Source: Halalkaliarchaeum sp. AArc-CO (GTDB taxonomy: Archaea; Halobacteriota; Halobacteria; Halobacteriales; Haloferacaceae). From it: a stretch of 64,000 nucleotides of DNA. How positions within the stretch are numbered: the first letter of the stretch is position 1; every line of letters begins with the position of its first letter. The DNA is taken from NCBI RefSeq assembly GCF_024972735.1, contig NZ_CP087723.1, positions 1,302,001 through 1,366,000 on the forward strand, written 5' to 3'. A model generated the notes under the pieces. It ran no database searches and was not told where the DNA came from. It saw only the letters and a program-made list of their open reading frames with translations. A program made the position numbers and the translations under genes. This document shows, piece after piece, positions 25,555 to 33,404 of this stretch.

Positions 25555-25607
25555 TCTGTATATAGGTAACTAGTGACATTCGTGCAACGCATGAAATTTG
25601 TGCAACG
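25555..25607 (-). promoter_or_regulatory. Leaderless promoter and paired upstream sites of the peptide operon
   Basis: On the minus strand, CCTATATACAG (25555-25566) lies about 28 nt before the ATG, the distance expected for a haloarchaeal TATA box of a leaderless mRNA. Immediately upstream, the 8-mer GTGCAACG (plus-strand reading) occurs twice, at 25582-25589 and 25600-25607, 18 bp apart (under two helical turns). This suits binding of a dimeric activator or repressor. Operon-specific regulation is an inference. Confidence 0.5.
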
Positions 25608-25624
25608 GGTGACGAACGTTCCTC

Positions 25625-25985
25625 AAGATGAATATCGTTCAGTCAGCGATCCTCAGGTTCGGAATCAAGCGTAGCGACAGTTCGCTTCTAACGTCTGCTC
25701 GACTTAGCTTGCATAATTTTGAGCGTTAGAAATCACTGGGTGAGCATCCAATAGATGAAATCTCTATGTCTTGCATACAACTACTATTGCACTTCGACAT
25801 ATCTGGAGTCTGATGATCGATGTCGCCGTTACATCGCTCACGGCCACTGACCAGTGAGTGCTGAATATGTGCCTTACATCCTGCACCTCCCTCTCATATA
25901 GAAGATGCTAGTAATCGCCAGCCCGGGCCAGCGTTGCGAACCGCCGGGCGGATCGTGGAACGACCTCGAGGGACGGCCGGATGGT
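25625..25985. other. Gene-poor, partly AT-rich stretch within the tRNA-Thr element
   Basis: No convincing coding sequence. Up to about 25890 the base composition is much lower in GC than the chromosome around it, which fits foreign or decaying DNA. After that it becomes GC-rich and merges into the remnant at 25989. Confidence 0.5.
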
Positions 25986-25988
25986 CCC

Positions 25989-26180
25989 TTAGGCCTGCCC
26001 TCGAGCGCTGCGGTACGCCTTCCGGAGCGAGACGACGTCCTCGACCGGACAAGTCTCCTGGAACGCCTGCTCGATGTCTCGACGGCGCTGTTCGAGATCC
26101 TCATCGCGCTCGATCGAACGGTGCCTGGCGACCGTGCGGCGAGCTGGCGCCGCACGGTGGTGACACTCTCGGCATCGGGT
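25989..26180 (-). pseudogene. C-terminal remnant of an unidentified protein
   Basis: On the minus strand the frame ending at 25989 reads ARHRSIERDEDLEQRRRDIE, then EQAFQETCPVEDVVSLRKAY, a charged helical sequence typical of real haloarchaeal protein. It has no plausible start and is cut off near the right 91-bp repeat. I could not identify the parent family. It is probably a fragment left by integration or deletion. Confidence 0.35.
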
Positions 26181-26192
26181 TGCTCGAGACCG

Positions 26193-26283
26193 ACGAAGTG
26201 GAGTCGAAGAGACGCGTGAGGGATTTGAATCAGGGAGTGCAGCGAGCGTAGCGAGCGAAACGACCGTGGTTCACACTCCCTCC
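26193..26283 (+). repeat. 91-bp direct repeat, right copy
   Basis: Identical to 23277-23367. It ends TCCCTCC and then CCGGCTT, again similar to the 3' end of tRNA-Thr. It marks the right border of the 2.9-kb inserted block. Confidence 0.93.
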
Positions 26284-26427
26284 CCGGCTTAGAAGAATTT
26301 CCTTATAAGTGGCTGGGTCGGCCTGACCGCCATCGCTCCGGTTGTCTGGTCGGTTGTTCCAGAGCATGAGCAGTTGTTCCCTTTATATTTGACAACCCCG
26401 TAGATTTCGAACGGAACCTGACACACC

Positions 26428-26676
26428 ATGTCCGATCCAACACCCGGCCCGCCACCGTCCGCGAAAGACGCCGTCATCGAACAGTGGTACGAGACCGTCG
26501 AGCTGGTACCTGAGGACAGCGAGTACAGCGAGTTCTTCACAACGCACGACATCCACGACGAGGAGGATCGGCACAAGGCCGAGACCATCATCTTCGACGA
26601 AATGGAGGAGTCAGAACTGCAAGGGAGACTCGCGGACGCCTTTCACGGCCTCCGCAATCACTTCAGTGACCTGTGA
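26428..26676 (+). CDS. Small acidic protein of unknown function
   Basis: 82 aa, highly acidic, with two predicted helices. The sequence includes the phrases DAVIEQWYETVELVPED and EEDRHKAETIIFDEMEE. A TATA-like CTTTATATTTG lies about 40 bp upstream. It is the first gene after the tRNA-Thr element. I do not recognise the family; the absence of Cys, membrane segments and motifs leaves the function open. Confidence 0.6.
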   Translation: MSDPTPGPPPSAKDAVIEQWYETVELVPEDSEYSEFFTTHDIHDEEDRHKAETIIFDEMEESELQGRLADAFHGLRNHFSDL

Positions 26677-26710
26677 AGCGTTCGACGGCACCTGAACGTT
26701 CTCGAAACGA

Positions 26711-27055
26711 CTACGATTCAGTCGCAGAGGCCGCGGACGCCCGCCGCCGGACTCCGTACCCGATCGCCGCCAGTATTCCGAGCAGCACTGCTGGGATGAG
26801 GTACGGCGGGTGGGTCAGCGACAGCCGGAAATAAACCGGGAACGACAGACAGACCTCGGGAACCGGCGGCCCGTAGAAGTCCGCATACGAGCCACAGAAG
26901 GCGGCCGTATTCCAGATCCGCCAGCTGTTGTTGAGGATGGCGATGCCGACCAGGACCGCGACAGTGACGAACAGTCCGATGCCGACCGCCACAGGGAGGT
27001 CGCGGTCGAGTGAGAGGGCCTTGGTCTTCATATCGGACGTCGTACTGGACGACAT
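26711..27055 (-). CDS. Two-helix membrane protein
   Basis: 114 aa from the ATG at 27055 (MSSSTTSDMKTKAL). It has one helix near the N-terminus (VAVGIGLFVTVAVLVGIAIL), an external loop with two cysteines about 20 residues apart (AAFCGSYADF, PEVCLSFP) that could form a disulfide, a second helix (YLIPAVLLGILAAIGYGV) and a basic tail. It stands alone, facing the small acidic gene. Function unknown. Confidence 0.65.
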   Translation of the reverse strand: MSSSTTSDMKTKALSLDRDLPVAVGIGLFVTVAVLVGIAILNNSWRIWNTAAFCGSYADFYGPPVPEVCLSFPVYFRLSLTHPPYLIPAVLLGILAAIGYGVRRRASAASATES

Positions 27056-27145
27056 ATAACAGTACTTTCCAGAGTTACGGAAAAACGAGGCGAAAGCCTC
27101 GCGGTTCACCGCAGGGAAGAAATCAACGACCCTCCGATCCCTTCT

Positions 27146-27919
27146 TCACCGACTCAAGTATCCGCCGTCGATGGCGAGCGTCTCGCCGGTCGCGAACGAC
27201 GCCTGTTCGGAGGCGAGCCACGTCACCGCGTCGGCGATCTCCTCGACTGTTCCCAGCCGCTTCATCGGGTGGAGCTCCTTGGTCTTTGCAAGCAGTTCCT
27301 CGTCTTTCGTCACCCCGGCATCGTCGAGCATCTGTGTCTCGATATACCCCGGACACACTGCGTTGACCCGGATCCCGTCGGTCGCGTGATCCAGTGCTGC
27401 GACCTTCGTGAGCCCGACGACCCCGTGTTTTGCAGCCGTATACGCCGGCGTCCCGGCCTCGCCGACCTTGCCCAGTATCGAGGCGGTGTTCACGATCGAG
27501 CCGCCGCCGTTCTCGAGCATGAGTGGGATCTCCTTTCGCATGCACCGCCAGACACCGGTGAGGTTGACGTCGATAATCCGCTGCCAGTCCTCCTCGGAGA
27601 TTTCCTCTGTCGCGTCGAATGTCCCGCCGATCCCGGCGTTGTTGAACGCCACGTCGAGCCCACCGTACTCCTCGCGAGCCGTCTCGACCATCCGCTCGAC
27701 GTCGTCGTCGTCGGTGACGTCTACCTCGACAAACGTCGCGTGGCCGTCCGTCTCCCCGAGTATCGTTTCGGCGACTTCCTCGCCACCCTCGACATTGACG
27801 TCTGCGAGGACGACGTTCGCTCCCGCTCCGGCGAACGCGACCGCGGTCTTCCGGCCGATTCCCGATCCCGCCCCGGTGACGACGACTGTCTTGCCGTCGA
27901 AGTCACTGTGGTGTGTCAT
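27146..27919 (-). CDS. SDR-family oxidoreductase (FabG/glucose-dehydrogenase-like)
   Basis: 257 aa from the ATG at 27919; an ATG at 27934 would add five residues. The classical SDR pattern is complete: cofactor loop TGAGSGIG (about 15-22), NNAG, catalytic Ser in NTASILG, and YTAAKHG (YxxxK), then CPGYIETQM. DVN after the second strand suggests NAD(H) preference. Substrate cannot be predicted; sugars, steroids or 3-oxoacyl compounds are all possible. A paralogue lies at 35737-36501. An AT-rich region upstream (27930-27955) supplies a promoter. Confidence 0.9.
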   Translation of the reverse strand: MTHHSDFDGKTVVVTGAGSGIGRKTAVAFAGAGANVVLADVNVEGGEEVAETILGETDGHATFVEVDVTDDDDVERMVETAREEYGGLDVAFNNAGIGGTFDATEEISEEDWQRIIDVNLTGVWRCMRKEIPLMLENGGGSIVNTASILGKVGEAGTPAYTAAKHGVVGLTKVAALDHATDGIRVNAVCPGYIETQMLDDAGVTKDEELLAKTKELHPMKRLGTVEEIADAVTWLASEQASFATGETLAIDGGYLSR

Positions 27920-27979
27920 ACATTTGAATATCACTTTATATCATGATAAATCTGCTCCCCGGGCGCAGCCAACGGCCGA

Positions 27980-28399
27980 CTACGCCTCGACGACTTCGAG
28001 GAAGTTGCCGTCCGGATCGCGGAAAAACACGATCGAGGTTCCCGTCTCGACCGGCTGCGGGCTGCTCAGCGGTTCCGCGTCGTCCGGAAGCTGCTCGTAG
28101 AATTCCTGGATATCTTCGACTACGAATCCGACGTGTTGCGCCCCGAGTCCGTTGATCGCGTCAGCCCGGCTGTCCGAACCGGTCGGGTCGTATTCGATCA
28201 GTTCGACGCGTGCGCCGTTCCCCTCCAGGTGGACGAAGTCGCCGGTGACATCCTCCACCCCGATCGCGGTCCCGATGCCGGGTTCCGACAGCGTGAACTC
28301 GTCGGCCACCGAGAGGCCGAGGGTGTCTCTGTAGAACGCCACGGCTTCCTCGAGGTCGCTCACGACGATTCCGACGTGATGGATCGCTAGGTCGCTCAT
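27980..28399 (-). CDS. VOC-family (glyoxalase/epimerase-like) protein
   Basis: 139 aa, two betaalphabetabetabeta modules of the vicinal-oxygen-chelate fold. The likely metal ligands are H7/H8 in IHHVGIVV, E in RVELIEY, H in AQHVGFVV and E in GNFLEVVEA. The pattern resembles methylmalonyl-CoA epimerase and glyoxalase I, and the His-Glu-His-Glu set is complete. The substrate is not evident. It is on the same strand as the SDR gene downstream, 60 bp apart, so the two may be cotranscribed. Confidence 0.85.
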   Translation of the reverse strand: MSDLAIHHVGIVVSDLEEAVAFYRDTLGLSVADEFTLSEPGIGTAIGVEDVTGDFVHLEGNGARVELIEYDPTGSDSRADAINGLGAQHVGFVVEDIQEFYEQLPDDAEPLSSPQPVETGTSIVFFRDPDGNFLEVVEA

Positions 28400-28452
28400 G
28401 GTGGTACTCCACACACTGCACGGATAAAGCCGGGTGCCGTTGAGACTCTCTC

Positions 28453-28534
28453 ATACTGATTATTCTCGGCCGTAACCGGTCGATCGGCCATCCGGCCCGC
28501 CGATCGACCGGTAAATCGCTACAATAATCAGTAT
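28453..28534. repeat. 82-bp nested palindrome, copy 1
   Basis: A perfect 12-bp outer inverted repeat (ATACTGATTATT) encloses a perfect 13-bp inner one (ACCGGTCGATCGG) with a 12-nt loop. Its last base is the first base (in plus-strand reading) of the complement of the permease stop codon. It matches copy 2 (35656-35737) in length, inner stem and layout, in inverted orientation. As RNA it would form a long hairpin at the end of the mRNA. Confidence 0.93.
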
Positions 28535-29733
28535 CACTGCCGCGGATCCAGCGCGTCCCGGAGGCCGTCCCCGAGTAGTTTGAACGACGTGATCGTGAGC
28601 GTCAACGCCAGCGCCGGCAGTCCAGAAACCCACCAGATCTGGTACGCCGGCCGGTCGGCCCGCAACTGCAGCCGACTTCCGATCTGGGCGTTGATCGACT
28701 CGCTTATGGTCGATCCCCACGAGTGGAGCCGCAGTTCGTGGAATCCGAGGAATGCCAGCCCCGCCTCGACGAGCACGAGTATCGCGAACAGGTGAAAGAC
28801 CGCCGGAACGACGGTGTTCGTGACGTTCGGCAGGAGGTGACGCTTCGCGAGATACGACTTCCTCGCCCCGAGGCTGCGCGCGACCAGCACGTGGCCCCGT
28901 TCCCGACGCTGCAGGGTTTCACTGCGCACCAGACGCGCAATGCCGCCCCAGCTGAACAGGCCGAACACTACGAGCAACAACAGCAGTGATGGACCGAGAA
29001 CCGCAAAACCGACGAAGTAGACGACGACCGCGGGGATCGACAACTGGACGGTCACGACCGACATCAACACGTCGTCGACGAGTCCGCCACGAAGTCCGGC
29101 GATCACACCGATCACGACCGCCGGCGGAACCACGAATGCGGCAGTAAAGACGACGACGTACAGCGCTACCCGTGCGCCCTCCACCAGCAGGAACCCCAGT
29201 GGATGTCCCCGATGGTTCGTGCCCAGCGGGTACGCCCACGATCCGTGACACTGTCTATCGAAGGCGTCCCCGGTCACTTCGCCTGGGCAGTCGACGGCGA
29301 CGAACTCCGCTGAAAACCCCACGGGCGGGAGATATTCGAGCCCGTATTGCAATCCCGGATCCCGGTAGAGTATCGGGCCGAAAAGCCCCACCAGAACGAA
29401 GATCCCGAGGTAGACGCCGGCCAGTGTTACTGCCGGGCGTCGAAACAGCCTCCATCCGACACGTCGAAACGTGCGTCGGCGTCGGAGCGCCGGCACTCCG
29501 GCGTGTGAGACCAGCACGACGAGTCCGACCAACAACAGCCAGTCGAGGCCATCGGTCTGCCAGTTCCCGATCAGGTACACGTGCGCGACGTAGGTGTCGT
29601 AGGCCACGAGCCCGGAGACGACTGTCAACCCGAAGACGAGGACGATCCGTTCGGGCGTCAGTATCGTCCGAGAGCGGGAGCGGTCCGTCCAGTCGACGTG
29701 CTCGAAGGTAGCTGGAGGACTGTCGTCGCTCAT
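28534..29733 (-). CDS. ABC transporter permease, DppC/OppC-like
   Basis: 399 aa from the ATG at 29733; an ATG at 29787 would add 18 unlikely residues. It has two helices near the N-terminus, an external loop with two cysteines (VDCPGEVTGDAFDRQC), and the BPD_transp_1 domain with the EAA-like loop ARSLGARKSYLAKRHLLPN. The C-terminus GLRDALDPRQ is typical of DppC. It would import peptides or similar solutes together with the divergent DppB-like protein at 29907. No ATPase or binding-protein gene is adjacent, which is unusual. The stop codon abuts the 82-bp palindrome. Confidence 0.85.
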   Translation of the reverse strand: MSDDSPPATFEHVDWTDRSRSRTILTPERIVLVFGLTVVSGLVAYDTYVAHVYLIGNWQTDGLDWLLLVGLVVLVSHAGVPALRRRRTFRRVGWRLFRRPAVTLAGVYLGIFVLVGLFGPILYRDPGLQYGLEYLPPVGFSAEFVAVDCPGEVTGDAFDRQCHGSWAYPLGTNHRGHPLGFLLVEGARVALYVVVFTAAFVVPPAVVIGVIAGLRGGLVDDVLMSVVTVQLSIPAVVVYFVGFAVLGPSLLLLLVVFGLFSWGGIARLVRSETLQRRERGHVLVARSLGARKSYLAKRHLLPNVTNTVVPAVFHLFAILVLVEAGLAFLGFHELRLHSWGSTISESINAQIGSRLQLRADRPAYQIWWVSGLPALALTLTITSFKLLGDGLRDALDPRQ

Positions 29734-29906
29734 GGAGGGCAATCGGGGATCGAAACGCACAATATTAAAACTGTCCGCGGACGCCACGGTGCGGCTCGAA
29801 CCCGCCTATTCGCCGATACGTTTTTTGATCTCGCTTCGAATCCCGGATGTATGGTCCCCCTCCAGCAGCGCGCTGCCTCCGGAACTGCCTCGCTCGAATC
29901 GGGCAG

Positions 29907-30851
29907 ATGAACCCGGGAAAGCTGATCGCGAAACACCTCGTATTCGGGCTGATCACCGTCTGGGGTGTTTTGACGGCGGTGTTTGCGTTGTTTCTGCTGA
30001 TCCCCGAGTATCTTCCGACGCGTCGGGCCGGATCCGCGACTGCGCCGGGTACTGGAATGGGGACGGCCGAATCGTCGCTATTCGAACTGTACGTGGGCTG
30101 GGTTCGTCGGATGGCGACGCTCGACTGGGACGTGGCAACCGGCGGGGATCCCGAGGCGTACACCTACGCGTATCACGCCGGCGACGCAGTGATGCCGCTG
30201 GTGTTTTCGGCGTTGGGGCGGACGCTGCTGTACGTGCTTCCGGCCCTCGCAATCGGATTCTCGATCGCCACCTTGCTTGGACTGTACGCCGCACTCAGGC
30301 CGGACTCGCGGCTCGCCGCTGTCGGCACGGGAACATCGTACGTGGCGTTTGCCGTTCCGACGTTCTGGCTCGGGGCGATCCTGCTGTCCGTTTCGATCGC
30401 CGGTCACCTGGTGTACTCCTCACTGCTGTTCGAATATCTCCTTCCGATCGTCCTCGTGACTACGACGCTGCTCGGTGGCCCGTTGAGCTACGCCCGGGCA
30501 TATGCGAAGGAGTACGTCTCCGCCGAGTTCGTCAAACTCGTCGAGGCGAAAGGCGCGTCCAGTTGGAGGGTCACCGAACACGTTCTCCACAACGCGGCGA
30601 TACCGATGATTTCGATGGTGTTTACGGAGGCGCTTGGACTGCTCGTGCTTTCGGTGTTCGTCATCGAGGTCGTCTTCGGAATCGAGGGGTTCGGATTGGT
30701 CCTGTTCGGGGCGGCAAACTCCCGCGACGTTCCCGTCCTGCTCGGCTGTGTTCTCGTCGTGGTCGTGGTCGGAGTGCTCGGGAACCTCCTGCAGGACCTC
30801 TCTTATGGAGTTCTCGATCCACGCGTCGACCCAGGAGCAAGGAGGGAGTGA
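29907..30851 (+). CDS. ABC transporter permease, DppB/OppB-like
   Basis: 314 aa from the ATG at 29907 (MNPGKLIAKHLVFGLITVWGV); the ATG at 29847 is possible but adds 20 residues before the usual first helix. It has about six helices, a permease core, EAA-like loop VEAKGASSWRVTEHVLHNA, and the ending DLSYGVLDPRVD, characteristic of DppB. It is divergent from the DppC-like gene with 173 bp between starts. A lipoprotein gene follows after 8 bp. Normally dppB, C, D and F are colinear; here the two permeases point away from each other. Confidence 0.85.
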   Translation: MNPGKLIAKHLVFGLITVWGVLTAVFALFLLIPEYLPTRRAGSATAPGTGMGTAESSLFELYVGWVRRMATLDWDVATGGDPEAYTYAYHAGDAVMPLVFSALGRTLLYVLPALAIGFSIATLLGLYAALRPDSRLAAVGTGTSYVAFAVPTFWLGAILLSVSIAGHLVYSSLLFEYLLPIVLVTTTLLGGPLSYARAYAKEYVSAEFVKLVEAKGASSWRVTEHVLHNAAIPMISMVFTEALGLLVLSVFVIEVVFGIEGFGLVLFGAANSRDVPVLLGCVLVVVVVGVLGNLLQDLSYGVLDPRVDPGARRE

Positions 30852-30859
30852 GTCCGGAT

Positions 30860-31597
30860 ATGTACCGTCGCACACTGCTCGGTTGTGTCCCCGTACTCGC
30901 ACTCGGTGCGGCTCCCGGCTGTCTCGCTGTCGACGGGGACGGCGGAGTCGACGACCGGGAGGTTCACCAGGTGGTACGCGAGTGGGAAACCGATAGAACG
31001 TTCTCACTCGAGGCCGCCACCGGTGAATTCCTCGTCGTCGCGCTCGACACCCGTCGACCGGTCCCCGGCCGAACCACAATAACCGTCTTCGACCCGGGCG
31101 AACAGCCGATCGCGACGTATCAACTCACCGCCGGTGAGCCGACGGTGGTCCAGGAGGTCCGAACCGACGGTCGCTATGGGGTGCTCGTGACGCCCGAGGA
31201 CCAGGACAGACAGCCGGTTCGGGTGTGGATACGGATTACCGTCGAGGAGACGCCACCGGAGACACGACTTGAGCGACGGTCGGAGGCGATCTTCGACGCG
31301 ATCGACGAGTCGGCGGCTGTACAGGTCCGGGGCGGAGATATCGACGATAGCCGCCTGTTCGTCGCGATCCAAAGCTCCGGCGAACCCGAGGAGGCAGTCA
31401 TGACTGCTGCCCGGGCGTACGCCGAGGGCGTCGCGGAGGGGTTCGAGCTCCCGTTCGAAGGGGTGGTCGTCGATCCGAATGGCGAGGAACTCGCCAGATT
31501 CGAGATAGCTGTGAGGTGGGCGCAGTCGTACGCTGCCGGCGAGATCTCGAGAGGGGAGTATCTGGAGTGCGTGTTCGAAACGGTAGACTGGCGGTGA
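30860..31597 (+). CDS. Lipoprotein with a C-terminal domain shared with 38827-40101
   Basis: 245 aa. The signal peptide ends with a lipobox APGC, giving a lipid-anchored surface protein. An N-terminal beta-rich domain (about 40-130) precedes a C-terminal alpha/beta domain (about 140-245). Its end, AYAEGVAEGFELPFEG...AAGEISRGEYLECVFETV, closely parallels AYAEAVAKGLETDRLQ...DEELTDEEYLQDVYDN in the lipoprotein at 38827. It starts 8 bp after the permease and is probably cotranscribed, so it could help capture the transported solute, although it is not a classical binding protein. Convergent with the SLC13 gene (one base between stops). Confidence 0.7.
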   Translation: MYRRTLLGCVPVLALGAAPGCLAVDGDGGVDDREVHQVVREWETDRTFSLEAATGEFLVVALDTRRPVPGRTTITVFDPGEQPIATYQLTAGEPTVVQEVRTDGRYGVLVTPEDQDRQPVRVWIRITVEETPPETRLERRSEAIFDAIDESAAVQVRGGDIDDSRLFVAIQSSGEPEEAVMTAARAYAEGVAEGFELPFEGVVVDPNGEELARFEIAVRWAQSYAAGEISRGEYLECVFETVDWR

Positions 31598-31598
31598 A

Positions 31599-33104
31599 TC
31601 ATCCGAACGGCGTCACCGGCAACCAGAGATACGACAGCAGCGCAACGAGGGGAATACAGATCAGGTTGATCACGATCCCGACCCGCATCATCTGTGCGAT
31701 GTCGAGGTGGCCGTTTCCGTAGGCGATCGCGTTCGGCGGCGTGCCGACGGGCAACACGAATACGAACGACGCTGCCAGTGCGGCCGGCGCCATCAGGTAC
31801 AGCGGCGGCGAAGAGGCCAGGGGCGCGAACGCGACGAGGATCGGCAGAAACACCGTCGCAGTCGCCGTGTTCGACATGAGGTTCGAGAGAGCCATGACGG
31901 CGGTCACGATGGTGGCGATCAAAAGCAGCACCGACATCCACTCCAGACTGGAGAGTGACTGGGCAACTACCTCGTCTAGTCCACCGACCTGGAAGGCGTG
32001 GGCGACTGCGAAGCTCCCGCCGATCAAAAGGAGCACGTCCCAGGGCAGCTCTGCGGCGTCCTCCCACGACAGGAGGCGGTCTTCTCCGTCCGGTCCGCCC
32101 GGAACGAGAAACAGCGCGATCCCGCCCACCACCGCGATGACGTGGTCGGTGAGACCCGGAAGGATCGGTTCGATCACCGCCGGACGGAGGAGCCAGGCGA
32201 CGATGACGAGCCCGAAGACGAGAGCGACCCGGCGTTCGTCACTTTCCATGGCGGACATCCCGGCGTAGTACTTTCTGGCGAACTCCTCGTCGATAGACGA
32301 CGTCGGGTCGGTCAGCAAGATAATACATCCCCAGGCGACGAAAAGCGTCACGACGACCAGCGGAACCGCATAGATCATCCAGTCGAGAAAGCCGACGTCA
32401 ACGCCGAGCTGTGACCCGGCAATCCCGGCGAAGATCGCGCTCGGCGGACTGCCGATGAGCGTGGCCGCCCCGCCGATGTTCGCGCCGAAGGCGACCCCCA
32501 AAAGGAGGGCGAGGCCGAACCCCTTCGACAGTAGCCCGTCCGGGGATTCGATCTCTTCGGCCGATTCCCCGGGGGAAAGCGACGGCGCGTCATCGACGCC
32601 GTTTGCCCCCGCAAGCGCGATCGCGGCTGCGATCGGGAGCATCAACATCGCCGTGGCGGTGTTGGAGATCCACATCGACAGGAACGCGGTGACGGCCATT
32701 ATCCCGAGGAGGAGACGCGCCGGCGCGCCGCCGACGTTGGCCATGAAGACGATCGCGAGCCGTCGATGGAGGTGACACCGCTCGACGGCGAGCGCGAGCA
32801 TGAACCCGCCGAGAAGGAGAAACACGATCGGATGGGCGTACTGAGCGGTGATCGCGTCGACTTCGGCGACGCCGACCTGTGAGAACACCGGGATCGGGAC
32901 GAGGCTCGTCACCGCGAGGTGAACCGGTTCGGTCACCCACCAGATCACGATCCAGAGTGCGCCGGCGAGAACTGCGTTGGCAGCCGGCGGAATGCCGAAC
33001 GGGTTCCCGAGGTAGACGAGTCCAAAAACCAGCGGCCCGAGAACTGCGCCGATTACTTTGACGCACAATACCCCCCGACAACGCTGGAAGAGCGGATCTA
33101 TCAT
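31599..33104 (-). CDS. SLC13 (DASS) family Na+/anion symporter
   Basis: 501 aa, about eleven membrane helices. Both SNT signatures of the Na+/substrate sites are present: MWISNTATAML (first half) and LSNLMSNTATATVF (second half), plus GSPPSAI and VLPVGTPPNAIAYG. Members take up di- and tricarboxylates or sulfate with sodium. A 30-residue acidic insertion (SPGESAEEIESPDG) lies on the cytoplasmic side. A second ATG a few residues in is possible. It is read convergently with the lipoprotein gene. Confidence 0.9.
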   Translation of the reverse strand: MIDPLFQRCRGVLCVKVIGAVLGPLVFGLVYLGNPFGIPPAANAVLAGALWIVIWWVTEPVHLAVTSLVPIPVFSQVGVAEVDAITAQYAHPIVFLLLGGFMLALAVERCHLHRRLAIVFMANVGGAPARLLLGIMAVTAFLSMWISNTATAMLMLPIAAAIALAGANGVDDAPSLSPGESAEEIESPDGLLSKGFGLALLLGVAFGANIGGAATLIGSPPSAIFAGIAGSQLGVDVGFLDWMIYAVPLVVVTLFVAWGCIILLTDPTSSIDEEFARKYYAGMSAMESDERRVALVFGLVIVAWLLRPAVIEPILPGLTDHVIAVVGGIALFLVPGGPDGEDRLLSWEDAAELPWDVLLLIGGSFAVAHAFQVGGLDEVVAQSLSSLEWMSVLLLIATIVTAVMALSNLMSNTATATVFLPILVAFAPLASSPPLYLMAPAALAASFVFVLPVGTPPNAIAYGNGHLDIAQMMRVGIVINLICIPLVALLSYLWLPVTPFG

Positions 33105-33404
33105 CGGATGTGACTCGTATTCGGAGCTGGTGTGGAATCGCGGGGTTCCGACAGGGGTCGCCGGTTTTCCATGCGTGATTTTCTCCCGGAGAGTGCGCCC
33201 CCACGTCGTGGCTGCACCGCAACTGGACTTCGCTGTGTCGCTATATTTTGTATCTATTTATACTGGCTCCTCGGATTCCCGGACGCTCCTGATGCTGTTT
33301 TTGGAGTGTGTTGCTTCCGGCAAGGGACGAACGCAACTCGTGTACTGAAGAGGAACGATCACGAACGGGAGACTCATGAGGGTCGAGAAGGTGAGCAGCT
33401 ACTG
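33105..33404. other. 300-bp intergenic region between SLC13 and MFS genes
   Basis: Divergent spacer with an AT-rich patch around 33238-33260 (TATATTTTGTATCTATTTATAC) that can supply TATA boxes. No repeat, small gene or RNA could be supported. Confidence 0.5.
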
